64,000 nt of DNA from Candidatus Sericytochromatia bacterium (GTDB taxonomy: Bacteria > Cyanobacteriota > Sericytochromatia > UBA7694). The notes below the pieces were generated by a model. That model saw nothing but the letters and a program-made list of their open reading frames with translations. It searched no databases and was not told the DNA's origin. The number at the start of each line of letters is the position of its first letter. The stretch's first letter is position 1. The stretch spans positions 124,001-188,000 of the forward strand of contig JADMKE010000024.1 of assembly GCA_018780035.1 (NCBI GenBank), read 5' to 3'. Of this stretch, positions 9,030 to 18,745 are shown piece after piece. Both the position numbers and the translations under genes were made by a program.

Positions 9030-10232
9030 ATGATCAGTGTAACTGAGGCTGAAAGCCTGATTTTTCAAGAATTGCAGTCTACTCAAACAGAAACAGTCAG
9101 ATTGAGTGAAGCTCCCTGCGCCATTCTGCGCGAAGATCTTTGTGCGGATCGGCCCCTGCCCCCCTATCACCGGGTCGCCATGGATGGCATTGGCTTACAA
9201 TTTCAAGCCTGGCTAGCAGGTCAGCGGGAATTTGAAATTGCAGGGATCCAAAAAGCGGGGCAAGCGCAGCAAACTTTGCCAGATCCCAGGCAGTGTTTTC
9301 AAGTCATGACTGGGGCTGTTTTGCCCTTGGGCTGTGATACGGTGGTGCCTGTCGAAGAAATTCAATCTCAAGCCGGAATGGCCCAAATCAATCCCGCCCT
9401 TTCCCTCCAAATGGGCGCGCATATTCATCGCTTGGGCAGTGATGCCACGACAGGACAGGTCTTGCTCAAGGCCAACAGCGCAATGCTGCCTCCGCAATGG
9501 GCTGTCGCGGCCTCCATTGGTGCAACTCAGGTCAAGGTTTCGGCCTTGCCTGCGATTGCCCTGATCAGCACAGGTGACGAGTTGGTTTCCCCAGAACAGC
9601 TTCCCCTGCCACATCAGATCCGCAGCTCCAACCGTTATTTTTTGGCTTCTGCCTTGGCCCAAAATGGATTTCATCGGGTGAGTTCCCACCACTTCAGCGA
9701 TCAAAAACAAGAGCTCAAAAATGGATTGGCCACAATTTTGGCTGAGTACCCCTTTTTGATTCTCTCTGGCGGTGTGTCAATGGGTGAATTTGACTATGTT
9801 CCGGCTGTTTTATTGGAATTGGGGGTGCGCGAAGTTTTCCACAAGGTGCGTCAAAGGCCCGGCAAACCACTCTGGTTTGGGGTGGGCCCTCAGGGACAAT
9901 GTGTTTTTGGGCTACCGGGCAATCCTGTTTCTGCAGCCGTCTGTTTTTATCGCTATGTCTTGCCCGCTTTATGGAAAATGGAAAAACGTGATTTTAAAAT
10001 AAAATACGCGATTTTAGTGGATAAATATCAGTTTAATAAAAATATGACTTGTTTTTTGCCTGTTCTTGTTAACTATTCAGAATCAGGTCAGATCTTGGCC
10101 TCACCTTTACCGGGTAATGGCTCCGGTGATTTTGCCTCTCTGGCGGGCAGTGATGGATTTCTGGAAATGCCCCCTGGCCCGTGTGAATATGAAGTGGGCA
10201 AAGCCTACCCTCTCTGGTTTTGGCAGACCTAA
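9030..10232 (+). CDS. moeA: Molybdopterin molybdotransferase
   Basis: 400 residues, normal for MoeA, which inserts molybdate into adenylylated molybdopterin. Motifs in order: PLPPYHRVAMDGI near residue 55 (MoeA N-terminal domain; the family usually has MDGYA), QVMTGAVLPLGCDTVVPVEE (about 91-110), ISTGDELV (about 178), ILSGGVSMGEFDYVP (about 245), QRPGKPLWFG, and VFGLPGNPVSAAVCF (about 292). The C-terminal beta-barrel domain is present. It is the first gene of a moeA-moaC-mob operon (16-18 bases to moaC). No moaA, moaD or moaE is in the window. Confidence 0.95.
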   Translation: MISVTEAESLIFQELQSTQTETVRLSEAPCAILREDLCADRPLPPYHRVAMDGIGLQFQAWLAGQREFEIAGIQKAGQAQQTLPDPRQCFQVMTGAVLPLGCDTVVPVEEIQSQAGMAQINPALSLQMGAHIHRLGSDATTGQVLLKANSAMLPPQWAVAASIGATQVKVSALPAIALISTGDELVSPEQLPLPHQIRSSNRYFLASALAQNGFHRVSSHHFSDQKQELKNGLATILAEYPFLILSGGVSMGEFDYVPAVLLELGVREVFHKVRQRPGKPLWFGVGPQGQCVFGLPGNPVSAAVCFYRYVLPALWKMEKRDFKIKYAILVDKYQFNKNMTCFLPVLVNYSESGQILASPLPGNGSGDFASLAGSDGFLEMPPGPCEYEVGKAYPLWFWQT

Positions 10233-10250
10233 ATTAGGAGAATAATCTTG

Positions 10251-10730
10251 ATGTTGAGTCATATCAATGCTGAAAATATGCCAACCATGGTAGATGTGGG
10301 AGACAAAGTGGTTTCCCGCCGAGAGGCAGAGGCCATGAGCTGTGTTAGCTTGCCTGCATCCGTTTTGGCAGCCTTAAATCCAGCAGGGGAACTGATGTCT
10401 CCCAAAGGCCCCGTTTTTCAGACTGCTATTATTGCGGGAACCATGGCTGCCAAACGCACCCATGAGCTGATCCCCTTTTGCCATCCCCTGCCGCTTGAGC
10501 ATATTTCCTTTGAAATTCAGCTCAAAACAGAGACGTCTGCCCATGTGGAGATCTATTGTCGGGTGCGGGTCAGCCACAAAACGGGCGTAGAAATGGAAGC
10601 TTTAACAGGGGCCAGCATTGCTGCTTTGACCGTGTATGATATGTGTAAAGCCCTGTCTCACGAAATGGTCATCTTCGACACCCGCCTGTTGAGCAAAAGG
10701 GGAGGCAAACATGAAATTGGCCACAGCTGA
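10251..10730 (+). CDS. moaC: Cyclic pyranopterin monophosphate synthase accessory protein MoaC
   Basis: 159 residues. MoaC converts the MoaA product, 3',8-cyclo-GTP, into cyclic pyranopterin monophosphate. Diagnostic blocks are [37 protein letters not shown] and YDMCKAL with the active-site Asp and Lys, and [11 protein letters not shown] at the end. ATG 10251 is chosen; a TTG directly in front (10248) would add one residue, and GGAG at 10237-10240 could serve either. The last 20 bases overlap the next gene. Confidence 0.95.
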   Translation: MLSHINAENMPTMVDVGDKVVSRREAEAMSCVSLPASVLAALNPAGELMSPKGPVFQTAIIAGTMAAKRTHELIPFCHPLPLEHISFEIQLKTETSAHVEIYCRVRVSHKTGVEMEALTGASIAALTVYDMCKALSHEMVIFDTRLLSKRGGKHEIGHS

Positions 10731-11778
10731 GAGCTTCCATCCCTGGGTTATTTCCATTGTCGGCCCTGCCTTCGGTTCATCTGTTGAGCTGGCTGCAAAT
10801 CCGAGAGACGCGGCTTGGCAAGCATGGACTCAGGCTTTGCTCAAGGCCCTGCGCACACGGTGGCGGGTAGGCGTCAACATTCTCAATCCTGTCGAGCCCG
10901 AGCCCAATATCCTGCAAAAACGCAGCCCTTATGCGGAAGATGATCTGTTGGTTATTTTCGGAGAGGTCAAAGATCCCCCTTTGCGGCTGATCTGCTTGGA
11001 TTTAGAGCCTCAGGCCTCAACCAGGCTGCATGACAAGGCTGAGCCTCAGACCTGGCAAGCGGTGATCAGCCCAGAAGGGTTGCCCCAAACAGATCCGCCT
11101 CATTTTCTCAGAGCGGATATTCAGGGTTTGGTCTCGGCCATTGCAGAGGCTTTGGCCGCCCATGTGGCGCATGTTCCACTGATCGGACTGGTATTGGCAG
11201 GGGGATATAGCCGCCGCATGCAACAGGACAAAGCACAATTGAATTATCATGGCCAGAGCCAATTGGCCCATAGTTATGCCCTGCTGAGCAATGTTTGCAG
11301 CCAGGTTTTGATTTCTTGCCGAGAAGATCAGGCCGAAAAAGATTGGCCCTTGGATCCTGCTTTGCCAGCATTGCCTTGGTCGTATGACCGATTTCACAAT
11401 TTGGGCCCTGTGGGCGGGATTTTAACGGCCATGATGACCCATCCCCATGCGGCTTTTTTGGTGATAGCAGTAGATTTGCCTTGGTTGGATCTTGCGACTC
11501 TGTCCCATCTGATTCAGGCCCGTCGTCCTCTGGGGCCTGCTACGGCATTTTTGAGTCGCTCTGACGCTCTGCCCGAGCCGCTTTGTGCCATATACGAGCC
11601 CCGCATGCGAGAACGTCTGTTTGGCTTTTGGGGACTTGGGATGCTCTGCCCGCGCAAAGCACTCATCCATTCAGCCACCCATTTGCTTGCTTTGCCAGAA
11701 GCATTTCGCTTGGACAATGCCAATACTCCAGCAGATTTTGAAGCCATTTCAAAAGCCCTGTCTCAGGGCAATGACTAA
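10711..11778 (+). CDS. mobA: Degenerate MobB-like domain fused to MobA-like molybdenum cofactor guanylyltransferase
   Basis: 355 residues. The C-terminal part (about 155-350) is a MobA nucleotidyltransferase: [27 protein letters not shown]-type metal site (AVDLPWL), [10 protein letters not shown], and DNANTPADF at the end. MobA transfers GMP to Mo-molybdopterin. The N-terminal 150 residues look like a decayed MobB fold: [12 protein letters not shown] where MobB has its P-loop, then [29 protein letters not shown] in place of the VEGFK strand, and an [14 protein letters not shown] helix. The lysine and threonine of the P-loop are missing, so GTP binding there is unlikely. It starts inside moaC after AAAAGGGGAGG. 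The MobB assignment is inference; MobA is secure. Confidence 0.8.
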   Translation: MKLATAESFHPWVISIVGPAFGSSVELAANPRDAAWQAWTQALLKALRTRWRVGVNILNPVEPEPNILQKRSPYAEDDLLVIFGEVKDPPLRLICLDLEPQASTRLHDKAEPQTWQAVISPEGLPQTDPPHFLRADIQGLVSAIAEALAAHVAHVPLIGLVLAGGYSRRMQQDKAQLNYHGQSQLAHSYALLSNVCSQVLISCREDQAEKDWPLDPALPALPWSYDRFHNLGPVGGILTAMMTHPHAAFLVIAVDLPWLDLATLSHLIQARRPLGPATAFLSRSDALPEPLCAIYEPRMRERLFGFWGLGMLCPRKALIHSATHLLALPEAFRLDNANTPADFEAISKALSQGND

Positions 11779-11875
11779 TTGCCATAGGGAGTCAGTCTTC
11801 AAAGTTCCAGCCAAAATTTGCTAAAATACATAGAAATGCCAGGATAGTCCATTGCACCCTGAAAGGATCGTGGCC

Positions 11876-12751
11876 ATGCCTCCTATGCTCAAACCCTATT
11901 TCGACAAATTAAATGAGTCCGCGGCCCTCTACAGTATGCGCTTTTTAGGCGCTTTGCTGATTTTGGTCTTGGGCCTGTGGGCGAGCAAGCGTCTCTCGCG
12001 CATTTTAAGGGAGATCTTAAGCAAAACCCAGCTAGATCAAACTTTCATTTCATTTATAGGCAATATGTTGCGGGTGGTTCTGACTGCAGTTGTGTTTTTG
12101 GCAGCATTGAGCAGCATGGGTGTTCCTACCACTTCGGTTTTGGCCCTTTTGGGAACCGCCGGACTGGCCGTGGCTCTGGCTTTAAAAGATTCACTTAACA
12201 ATGTTGCCGCTGGGTTCTCGCTGATGATTTTACGTCCCTTTCGGGTTGGCGATTATGTCGAAGTGGGAGGGGTCGGAGGGAGTGTTTCGGGCATTACGCT
12301 CTTTCACACCCTCTTAAATACTGCCGACAACCGCTGGATTGCCATGCCCAATGCCAAATTGTTGGCTGATACCATTGTCAATTTTTCGCGCAATGCCAGC
12401 CGCCGTATCGATTTAATTGTTGATGTCAGTTATAGTTCCGATTTAAAAAAAGCCAAAGAACTGTTATGGGAAGTGATCCGGGCCGATGAACGTATACTCA
12501 AAGAGCCTGAACCTGTTGTGGCTGTGAGTGATTTGGCCAATAGCAGTGTACAGTTTGTCGTGCGGCCTTGGGCGCCCACCCCTGAATATTGGAACGTGCG
12601 TTTTGACCTCATCGAAGCCATTAAATTGCGTTTTGATGCCGAAGGAATTGTGATTCCCTTTCCACAGCGTGAAGTCCATTTACACGACCACCGGTCTGTG
12701 GCTCCCACTGGGAACCCCTGCCCCCCCGATCCCGTCTCTCGCAACATCTGA
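11876..12751 (+). CDS. Small-conductance mechanosensitive channel, MscS family
   Basis: 291 residues, close to E. coli MscS. Transmembrane helices lie at roughly 20-40 and 62-85. The pore-lining TM3 is ALLGTAGLAVALALKDSLNN (about 92-111), with the alternating Gly/Ala pattern typical of MscS. The beta domain RPFRVGDYVEVGG...GITLFHTLL and the C-terminal alpha/beta domain follow. The channel opens on membrane tension to release solutes on hypo-osmotic shock. ATG 11876 (8 bases after AAAGGA) is preferred to a TTG at 11852. Confidence 0.92.
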   Translation: MPPMLKPYFDKLNESAALYSMRFLGALLILVLGLWASKRLSRILREILSKTQLDQTFISFIGNMLRVVLTAVVFLAALSSMGVPTTSVLALLGTAGLAVALALKDSLNNVAAGFSLMILRPFRVGDYVEVGGVGGSVSGITLFHTLLNTADNRWIAMPNAKLLADTIVNFSRNASRRIDLIVDVSYSSDLKKAKELLWEVIRADERILKEPEPVVAVSDLANSSVQFVVRPWAPTPEYWNVRFDLIEAIKLRFDAEGIVIPFPQREVHLHDHRSVAPTGNPCPPDPVSRNI

Positions 12752-12782
12752 ATCAAGGAGGATGGCTCTCACCGGAGTCAAA

Positions 12783-13298
12783 ATGATGAAAACAAATTTC
12801 ACTTCCCTATTGCACAAAGGTTGCCTGATTGGCTTCCTGATACTGCTGAGTCCCGCCTGTGCTCTGGCCCAAGAGCAACCCGCCGAAAAAAGCTTTGCCG
12901 AAACCCTGCTTGAAGAATCGTTTGTTCCCGCCCTTAAACCCATGCCAGGGATTTGGATTGACTGGCGTAAGCGCCGAATTCACGCTTTTGGCAGAGGTTT
13001 CAGCCGCGAAGATGCTGTGGGTCCCCAGGCTCGCCTTTTGGCAACGCGAGCTGCCAAAGCAGATGCACTTCGCCGCTTGGCTGCTTTGATCTATGGAATG
13101 CACCTTGAAGCAGGAATGACCGTTGATAATTGGGGGCAGAGCCACCCTGAAGAGCGCAAATTGATTGAAGGCCTGATCAAAGGTGCCCAAGAGGCCTCAG
13201 AAGCAGAACAGCAACCCGATGGCAGCTACGAAATTCAATTGATTATGCCTTTGGCAGCCGTTGAAGCTTTAACAGGAAAACAGATACCTTATCAATAA
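12783..13298 (+). CDS. Secreted LPP20-like protein
   Basis: 171 residues. A signal peptide (about 1-29, ending ALAQE) exports it; the cysteine in SPACALA does not sit in a good lipobox, so cleavage by signal peptidase I is more likely. The mature part contains RLLATRAAKADALRRLAALIYG, which resembles the helix-strand core of the LPP20 family (envelope proteins found next to motility genes in some bacteria). It follows the channel gene closely, with GGAG 5 bases before the ATG. Upstream start choices would overlap the channel gene out of frame. Confidence 0.65.
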   Translation: MMKTNFTSLLHKGCLIGFLILLSPACALAQEQPAEKSFAETLLEESFVPALKPMPGIWIDWRKRRIHAFGRGFSREDAVGPQARLLATRAAKADALRRLAALIYGMHLEAGMTVDNWGQSHPEERKLIEGLIKGAQEASEAEQQPDGSYEIQLIMPLAAVEALTGKQIPYQ

Positions 13299-13321
13299 GA
13301 GCGGAAATGATCTAAGCATAG

Positions 13322-14974
13322 ATGTCGATAAAAGACGTTAAAAAGCGGTTCAAATGGACTCCTGAACTGTTTATTGCATTGTTGTATATGAATTTTGGTC
13401 TGCTTTGGATTTTTTATTCAGATCAGCTCTTGGGCCAATTTCAAACGCTTAAAGGTTTTGCCTATGTCTTTTTAACGGGCATTCTTTTGTTTTTTTTGGT
13501 GCGGTTTTTTCAAAAGTCTCTGCAAAAACAAAGTCAACATTACCGCTTTTTATTCGAAAACAACCCCGTGCCGATGTGGTATTGTGATCCCCAAAATGGT
13601 CAGATCCGTGAGTGCAATCTGGCAGCCAGTCAAAAATATGGCTATAGTGCTGAACGCTTCCGTGAAATGAAATTATCTGATCTGGAAAAGCCTCCCCAAA
13701 CGCAGGCCCAAAATGCCTGGTTATCTGGCCAATCAAAAGTAATAGTTGTTCATCTTAATAGCAAAAATCAGATTTTGGATATTCAATTGCACTTTCAAAA
13801 TTCCCCAGAAGGTCTTCTGGTCTCAGCCTTTGACCTCATCGAACACAAACAAATTGAGGCCCAACTTTTTTCTGATAAAAAAAACCTTGAGTTTTTTCAA
13901 TCCACAGTTCGCTCTGCCTCAGTGATTGCTGTGCTCGACAAAGAAAGCAAAGTGATTGAAGCCAATGCCCATTTAATCCGGCTCAGTGGGCTTTCACAAA
14001 ATGAGTTATTGGGTCGGCGCTTGGGCGGACTGTGGATTAAACAGACCCCAGAATGGTCTCAGGTCCTCAAGCAATTAGAAAAAGGCCGCCAAATCCAGGC
14101 AGAAATGGAATTGGTCCATGGCTGGGTGGGTTATTTGCTTTTAAATTATCAAACGGGTCAAGAGGGACCCACCTATTTATTGCTGGGTCAAGAGATCAGC
14201 CAACAAAAACGAGCCCAAACTGAATTGTGGGCTTTGACGGCCAAATTGGTAGAACAAAACCAGGACCTACAACAATTTACGTATTTGGTTTCCCACAATT
14301 TGCGTGTACCTGTGGCCAATATCTTGGGGCTCTTGGCTCTGCTTGAATCTCCCACGGGGCAGGAAGAAACATTTTCAGAAGAACAAACTGAGCTCTTAGA
14401 AAAGCTCAAACTTTCAGCTGAACGCATGGATCAAGACCTGATTGCGCTACATGAGCGTTTACACCACCAAGGGCGCAGCCAAAAAGAGCGCAGTTGGATT
14501 GATTTGACTGCGATCATTGAAGATGTCTTAAGCGAATTAAACCATTTCTTGCCAGACCCCCATTGGCGGCCTGAATTGGATCTCAAAGTAACTCAGATAA
14601 ATAGCATCGCCGTTTACCTTCACAGTATTTTGCTCAATTTAGTCAGTAATGCGCTCAAATACAAAGATCCACAGCGACCTTTAACATTAAAGATCAGCGT
14701 CAAAGCTGAACAGGGCTTTTGGGTCTTTGAATTACAAGACAATGGGCTTGGCATCGATTTAAAAGCCCATGCCACAGAGATTTTTGGGCTGTATCAACGC
14801 TTTCATACCCAGATTGAGGGCCATGGACTCGGGCTGTATTTGGTTAAAACCCAAACTGAAATGTTGGGCGGTCAAATTCACGTCGAAAGCACTCCTGGTC
14901 AAGGCTCCCGCTTTCAATTGAGTTTTCCGATCGTGGCTACAGAGATTGAACCAAGTGAATCCGCAATTTCCTAA
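13322..14974 (+). CDS. Membrane-bound PAS sensor histidine kinase
   Basis: 550 residues. Two N-terminal transmembrane helices (about 16-33 and 45-61) have almost no periplasmic loop. A PAS domain (about 72-175, starting HYRFLFENNPVPMWYCD) and a second PAS-like domain (about 190-295) follow. The dimerisation/phosphoacceptor helix is YLVSHNLRVPVANILGL with His325. The ATPase domain has ILLNLVSNALKYKD (N box), DNGLGID (G1) and GHGLGLYLVK (G2). The SHNLR form of the H box occurs in the HWE-unrelated Bacteroidetes/cyanobacteria-type kinases. A single-domain response regulator lies tail-to-tail 5 bases away and is the obvious candidate partner. Confidence 0.93.
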   Translation: MSIKDVKKRFKWTPELFIALLYMNFGLLWIFYSDQLLGQFQTLKGFAYVFLTGILLFFLVRFFQKSLQKQSQHYRFLFENNPVPMWYCDPQNGQIRECNLAASQKYGYSAERFREMKLSDLEKPPQTQAQNAWLSGQSKVIVVHLNSKNQILDIQLHFQNSPEGLLVSAFDLIEHKQIEAQLFSDKKNLEFFQSTVRSASVIAVLDKESKVIEANAHLIRLSGLSQNELLGRRLGGLWIKQTPEWSQVLKQLEKGRQIQAEMELVHGWVGYLLLNYQTGQEGPTYLLLGQEISQQKRAQTELWALTAKLVEQNQDLQQFTYLVSHNLRVPVANILGLLALLESPTGQEETFSEEQTELLEKLKLSAERMDQDLIALHERLHHQGRSQKERSWIDLTAIIEDVLSELNHFLPDPHWRPELDLKVTQINSIAVYLHSILLNLVSNALKYKDPQRPLTLKISVKAEQGFWVFELQDNGLGIDLKAHATEIFGLYQRFHTQIEGHGLGLYLVKTQTEMLGGQIHVESTPGQGSRFQLSFPIVATEIEPSESAIS

Positions 14975-14979
14975 GCCAA

Positions 14980-15393
14980 TTATTTAACACATTCGAATTC
15001 CAGTAATTGTTTGAGCTGGGTCAATAACAATGGTTTAACCATGAAGTCCTTAACAAAGGCGTAATGATTGACTGCCAATTTATCTTCTTTTAAGAGCGAA
15101 GAGGTCAAAACCACAATTTTGGTATCGGGGTGGGAATTTGCAAAGCTTTCAGCATAGTGTTTTAAAAAGCTGTGCCCATCCATCACGGGCATGCTCAAAT
15201 CAAGTAAAATGAGGTCGGGAAAAGCACCTTCCCGAGTTTGATTGAGACCTTCCAGGGCCAGTTGACCGTTTGCATAAGTTTCAAAGCGAATGGGAGCCAT
15301 TCCCGGTGTCAAACGCTTGAGTAAACCCGAAATCAATAAGGGCATAATTTCATCATCGTCAATCAAACATATAAGTTGTATTGCCACAGTCAA
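14980..15393 (-). CDS. Single-domain response regulator
   Basis: 137 residues, only a receiver domain. The acidic pocket is D12-D13-D14, the phosphoacceptor D65 lies in LLDLSMPVMDG, the switch threonine is in VVLTSS, and the conserved lysine in FMVKPL. With no output domain, it must signal by protein contact, as in CheY-like or Rcp1-type regulators. It faces the histidine kinase convergently. The 60-residue form IDDDE...FETYANGQLALEGL resembles phytochrome-associated Rcp1 regulators. Confidence 0.92.
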   Translation of the reverse strand: MTVAIQLICLIDDDEIMPLLISGLLKRLTPGMAPIRFETYANGQLALEGLNQTREGAFPDLILLDLSMPVMDGHSFLKHYAESFANSHPDTKIVVLTSSLLKEDKLAVNHYAFVKDFMVKPLLLTQLKQLLEFECVK

Positions 15394-15582
15394 AATCCAA
15401 TAGTAAAAAAATTATCTCTGTTTCATTATAACCGAGTTGCTGTAAACAACTGATTTCCAAGCGTGTGAGATCGTTAAAAAGAGTTAAATTAAGCGCTGCA
15501 AGTACGGCAAAAGACTGACAAGCCCCCAGAACCTGCGTGTTATAATATGCATAAATTCAGACCAAACAATAGGATACTGCAA

Positions 15583-16191
15583 ATGGCCATTCTCGATCTC
15601 AAATATTATGGGGCTTCGGTCCTGACTCGCCCAGCCAAACCGATTAAAAATATCGACCGCGAGCTGATTAAACTCGCCGAAGACATGCTCGAAAGTATGT
15701 ACCATTACCATGGTGTGGGTTTGGCAGCTCCCCAAGTGGGCGTTTCAAAACGCTTTATTATTGTGGACTGTGGCGATGAATACCAAGATCGGCCCTATTT
15801 TCTGATCAATCCCGAAGTGGTCAGTACCGAAGGTGAACAAATCGGCCCCGAAGGCTGTTTGAGTCTCCCAGATCTGCTCACAGATGTTAAACGCCCGGCC
15901 AAAGCTGTGATTCGAGCCATGAATCTGCAAGGCAAAACCATTACCGTCACTGGCGAAGGTCTATTGGCCCGTGCTTTGTTACATGAAATTGACCATTTAA
16001 ACGGAGTGCTGTTTACCGAATTGGTCGAAGACGAATTTGTGCTTCAGCGGGAAATTCCGATTCTCAAAGATCGGATTCAAAAAATTCTCAGTGGTGAATT
16101 GCCCGCTGTGAGTGAATATGAAGAAGATGAAGAAGATGAAGAGGATCAAGTCGAGATGGCTGAGCCAGAGTCTGCGGTTGCACTGGCGTGA
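15583..16191 (+). CDS. def: Peptide deformylase
   Basis: 202 residues. It removes the N-formyl group from new proteins. All three family motifs are present: GVGLAAPQVG (about 46-55), EGCLSLP with the metal-binding cysteine, and HEIDHLNG with the two histidines and catalytic glutamate. The last 30 residues are an unusual acidic tail (EYEEDEEDEEDQ) beyond the catalytic domain. ATG 15583 is chosen because AGGA lies 8 bases upstream and the protein then starts on the expected first strand; an ATG at 15547 would add 12 residues. The stop overlaps fmt by 4 bp. Confidence 0.95.
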   Translation: MAILDLKYYGASVLTRPAKPIKNIDRELIKLAEDMLESMYHYHGVGLAAPQVGVSKRFIIVDCGDEYQDRPYFLINPEVVSTEGEQIGPEGCLSLPDLLTDVKRPAKAVIRAMNLQGKTITVTGEGLLARALLHEIDHLNGVLFTELVEDEFVLQREIPILKDRIQKILSGELPAVSEYEEDEEDEEDQVEMAEPESAVALA

Positions 16192-17141
16192 AACCCACAC
16201 TGGTATTTATGGGAACCCCCGAATTTGCGGTTCCCTGTCTGCAGTCCCTGTTAGATGCGGGATATCCAGTCAAATTGGTGGTCACTCAGCCCGATAAACC
16301 AGTCGGCCGCAAACAGGTGATGACGGCTCCACCCGTCAAAATTTTGGCTGAAGCCAATGGCATTGAAGTTTATCAGCCAGCCAAGATACGCAACACCCCC
16401 GAGGTCTTTGAAAAACTCAAATCGGTGGATGCTGCTCTCTTTGTGGTGGTGGCTTATGGCAAGATCTTGCCCCAAGACGTTTTGGATTTGCCCAAACATG
16501 GTTGTATCAATGTCCATGCCTCACTTTTGCCTAAATACCGGGGCTCTGCACCCATTCAATGGTGTTTGGTCAATGGCGAAAGTGAAACCGGTGTGACCAC
16601 GATGGTCATGGACGCGGGCATGGATACAGGCGACATGTTGCTCAAGCGATCCCTGCCAATAGACGCTGATGAAACAGGCATTAGTTTGTCCGAGAAACTT
16701 TCAAAATTGGGTTCAGAATTGCTGATGGAGACGCTGCCAGGCTATCTCAGTGGTGAAATTCTGCCCAAGGTCCAAGATTCAAGCCAAGCTACCAATATCC
16801 CCCTGCTGAAAAAAGAAGATGGGCAGCTCAATTGGGGCGAATCTGCAAAAGCACTTTATCACCGCATTCAGGGCCTTAAACCCTGGCCAGAGACCTATAC
16901 TTTTTTCAGAGGCAAACCCCTGAAAGTCAAAGAGGCTCAGGTCTATAACGGCGCTAATCCAGCCACAGATCCCTTAACGGTCGGAGCTGTGGCCAAATTG
17001 CTCAAACAGAGCATTTTGGTGCAAACAGGGGAGGGATTCTTGGAGTTATTGCGGGTGCATCCAGCTGACAGCAAAGAGATGGCTGCAGGCGACTTCGCCC
17101 GCGGACAGCGGGTCGAAGTCGGCGAAGTCCTGGGTAGCTAA
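16188..17141 (+). CDS. fmt: Methionyl-tRNA formyltransferase
   Basis: 317 residues. It formylates initiator Met-tRNA with 10-formyl-tetrahydrofolate, the step that def later reverses; def-fmt is a classic pair. The N-terminal domain has VFMGTPEFAVPCL, VVAYGKILPQ, the catalytic INVHASLLPKYRGSAPIQW and ETGVTTMVMDAGMDTGDML. The C-terminal tRNA-binding domain (about 205-317) follows. The GTG start lies inside the def stop (GTGA), which gives translational coupling. Confidence 0.96.
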   Translation: MKPTLVFMGTPEFAVPCLQSLLDAGYPVKLVVTQPDKPVGRKQVMTAPPVKILAEANGIEVYQPAKIRNTPEVFEKLKSVDAALFVVVAYGKILPQDVLDLPKHGCINVHASLLPKYRGSAPIQWCLVNGESETGVTTMVMDAGMDTGDMLLKRSLPIDADETGISLSEKLSKLGSELLMETLPGYLSGEILPKVQDSSQATNIPLLKKEDGQLNWGESAKALYHRIQGLKPWPETYTFFRGKPLKVKEAQVYNGANPATDPLTVGAVAKLLKQSILVQTGEGFLELLRVHPADSKEMAAGDFARGQRVEVGEVLGS

Positions 17142-17190
17142 CTCCTTGGCAGCTAACGCTTTTGAATGAGCTCCCAGGATTGAGAACCTA

Positions 17191-17231
17191 GGAATTAAAA
17201 CCCAGAAATTAAAACCCAAAATTTAAAACAT
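17191..17231. repeat. Short tandem repeat, three imperfect 12-14-bp units
   Basis: GGAATTAAAACCCA, GAAATTAAAACCCA and a decayed AAATTTAAAACA follow one another in the gap between fmt and the convergent peptidase gene. The last unit includes the peptidase stop codon. It looks like slippage duplication and has no obvious function. Confidence 0.6.
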
Positions 17232-18545
17232 AGGATGCCAGAGCGGCAGCACAGTGGGTTCTTGATTCAAGAGAGCCAATTCTGCTTCACCCAGGTATTT
17301 TTTGGGAATAATCAGCTGATAGACATTGTCTTCAAACCATTCGTTCGACATAATAAAATAGCCTTTTTTGCCAACTTCGGCACCCCAGCTGTTTTCCACT
17401 TTCCATTTGATCGGCTGGCCATCATGGTCGAGATCGACACCCACGATCAACATGCAATGGGTCATGCTCGTCTCTCCCATTTCCAGCCTTTCTGGTTTAT
17501 CCAGGCCAAAATGAGTCTGAAAGAGCAGATCATAATTGTAGATGCCTTTTAATAGCAGACCTTCTTTTCGCAAGCTGTCTTTACCGACATCACAAGAGAA
17601 CAAGACAGGTTCATGGTTCTTGAGCTTTTGCAAGGCATATTGCTTGAATTGATCAAAATGCAAATTTAAAGCCAGGTGTTTCTCGCCACCCACCATTTTG
17701 CGGGTATGTGCCACGGTATAGAGTTTGTCGTAAGGGGTATCCGCCATGGGAGAACTCCAGAGACAAATATAATCATCGACATCCAGATCGACATATTTTT
17801 CAAAAAATTGGTGTGGAGTAAGGTCCTTTTCACGGAAAAATGCTTTGTCCTCGTTGCGATAGCTCCAATCAAAACGCTCTGGGGGCGTGCCGAAACTCAG
17901 CACCATAATCTTATACAGCTCTTCAATATAGATTTTGCGCTCCTGCTCAATGGTTTCAAGCGATGCACCCGCTTGGGCCATTTTGCGAATCTCTGCTGCG
18001 TACTGGCGCAATTTGCTGGAGATTACATTATTGTGCATGGTGGAATCTTTTGAAAAACTTGAGTGCTGCATGACCGACGCAGGCACCATGCCATATTTCT
18101 TGACCAAATTCACAAACATATACCAATCACCCCCATCGGGCAGGGGTTGACCCAAAAAATGACGGAGATCGCGGTCATCATAATCCCTATCGCGAAACTC
18201 GACCATTTTTTCGAGGAAATAATTGGCCTTTTCAAATTTATCCCAAAACATCAAATAGGGACCCGAAAACTCAAATGTTTTGACATTGAGTTTTTTCTGG
18301 GTAAAGTATCTGAGTAAATTCATGGCCGCAAAGATCCAACAGACACCCACTTTCTGCTGGGCAGTGGCTTCGGGCGCCACATCCAGTTCATCAGAAAAAG
18401 AAAAATCCATGCTTTTGATCAGATCGCGGTTTACAGCCAATTCGTTGAGGTCGACACGCCCTACGGCATTCATGACCAATTTGTTTAAAGGGCTTTGACT
18501 CAGTTTTTCGTTATAGTCTTTTATCAGATTTAGATCAATGATCAT
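17223..18545 (-). CDS. Peptidase C1B family aminopeptidase (bleomycin hydrolase / PepC type)
   Basis: 440 residues, the usual length for this cytosolic papain-like family. The catalytic cysteine is C69 in QQKVGVCWIFA, the histidine is in SMTHCMLIVGVD and the asparagine in KVENSWG. DVGKD and the RDRDYDDRDL insert are also in family positions. The family forms self-compartmentalised hexamers that trim peptides from the N-terminus. There is no signal peptide. It stands alone on the minus strand, divergent from the M28 peptidase gene across a 200-bp AT-rich gap. Confidence 0.93.
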   Translation of the reverse strand: MIIDLNLIKDYNEKLSQSPLNKLVMNAVGRVDLNELAVNRDLIKSMDFSFSDELDVAPEATAQQKVGVCWIFAAMNLLRYFTQKKLNVKTFEFSGPYLMFWDKFEKANYFLEKMVEFRDRDYDDRDLRHFLGQPLPDGGDWYMFVNLVKKYGMVPASVMQHSSFSKDSTMHNNVISSKLRQYAAEIRKMAQAGASLETIEQERKIYIEELYKIMVLSFGTPPERFDWSYRNEDKAFFREKDLTPHQFFEKYVDLDVDDYICLWSSPMADTPYDKLYTVAHTRKMVGGEKHLALNLHFDQFKQYALQKLKNHEPVLFSCDVGKDSLRKEGLLLKGIYNYDLLFQTHFGLDKPERLEMGETSMTHCMLIVGVDLDHDGQPIKWKVENSWGAEVGKKGYFIMSNEWFEDNVYQLIIPKKYLGEAELALLNQEPTVLPLWHPMF

Positions 18546-18745
18546 GGTAATTATTCATCCTCATTCTTGGTGGTCGGGTATTAATTTAGTTCTGCCAGTT
18601 TAACAGGTCTGCAGGTTCAACGCGATGAGATACGGGTTTGACAAAATGTCGGAAAAATAAAAAAAATTTAAATTATTCTTAATCAAAACACAAGTTTTTC
18701 TTATTCTTATCGACAATCTGAATATCCCGTTTTATGAGGCCATCC

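Noticed and set aside
11768-11790. Inverted repeat GGCAAT/ATTGCC after the mobA-like gene as a terminator
   Set aside because: The stem is only six bases and no T tract follows; termination is not supported.
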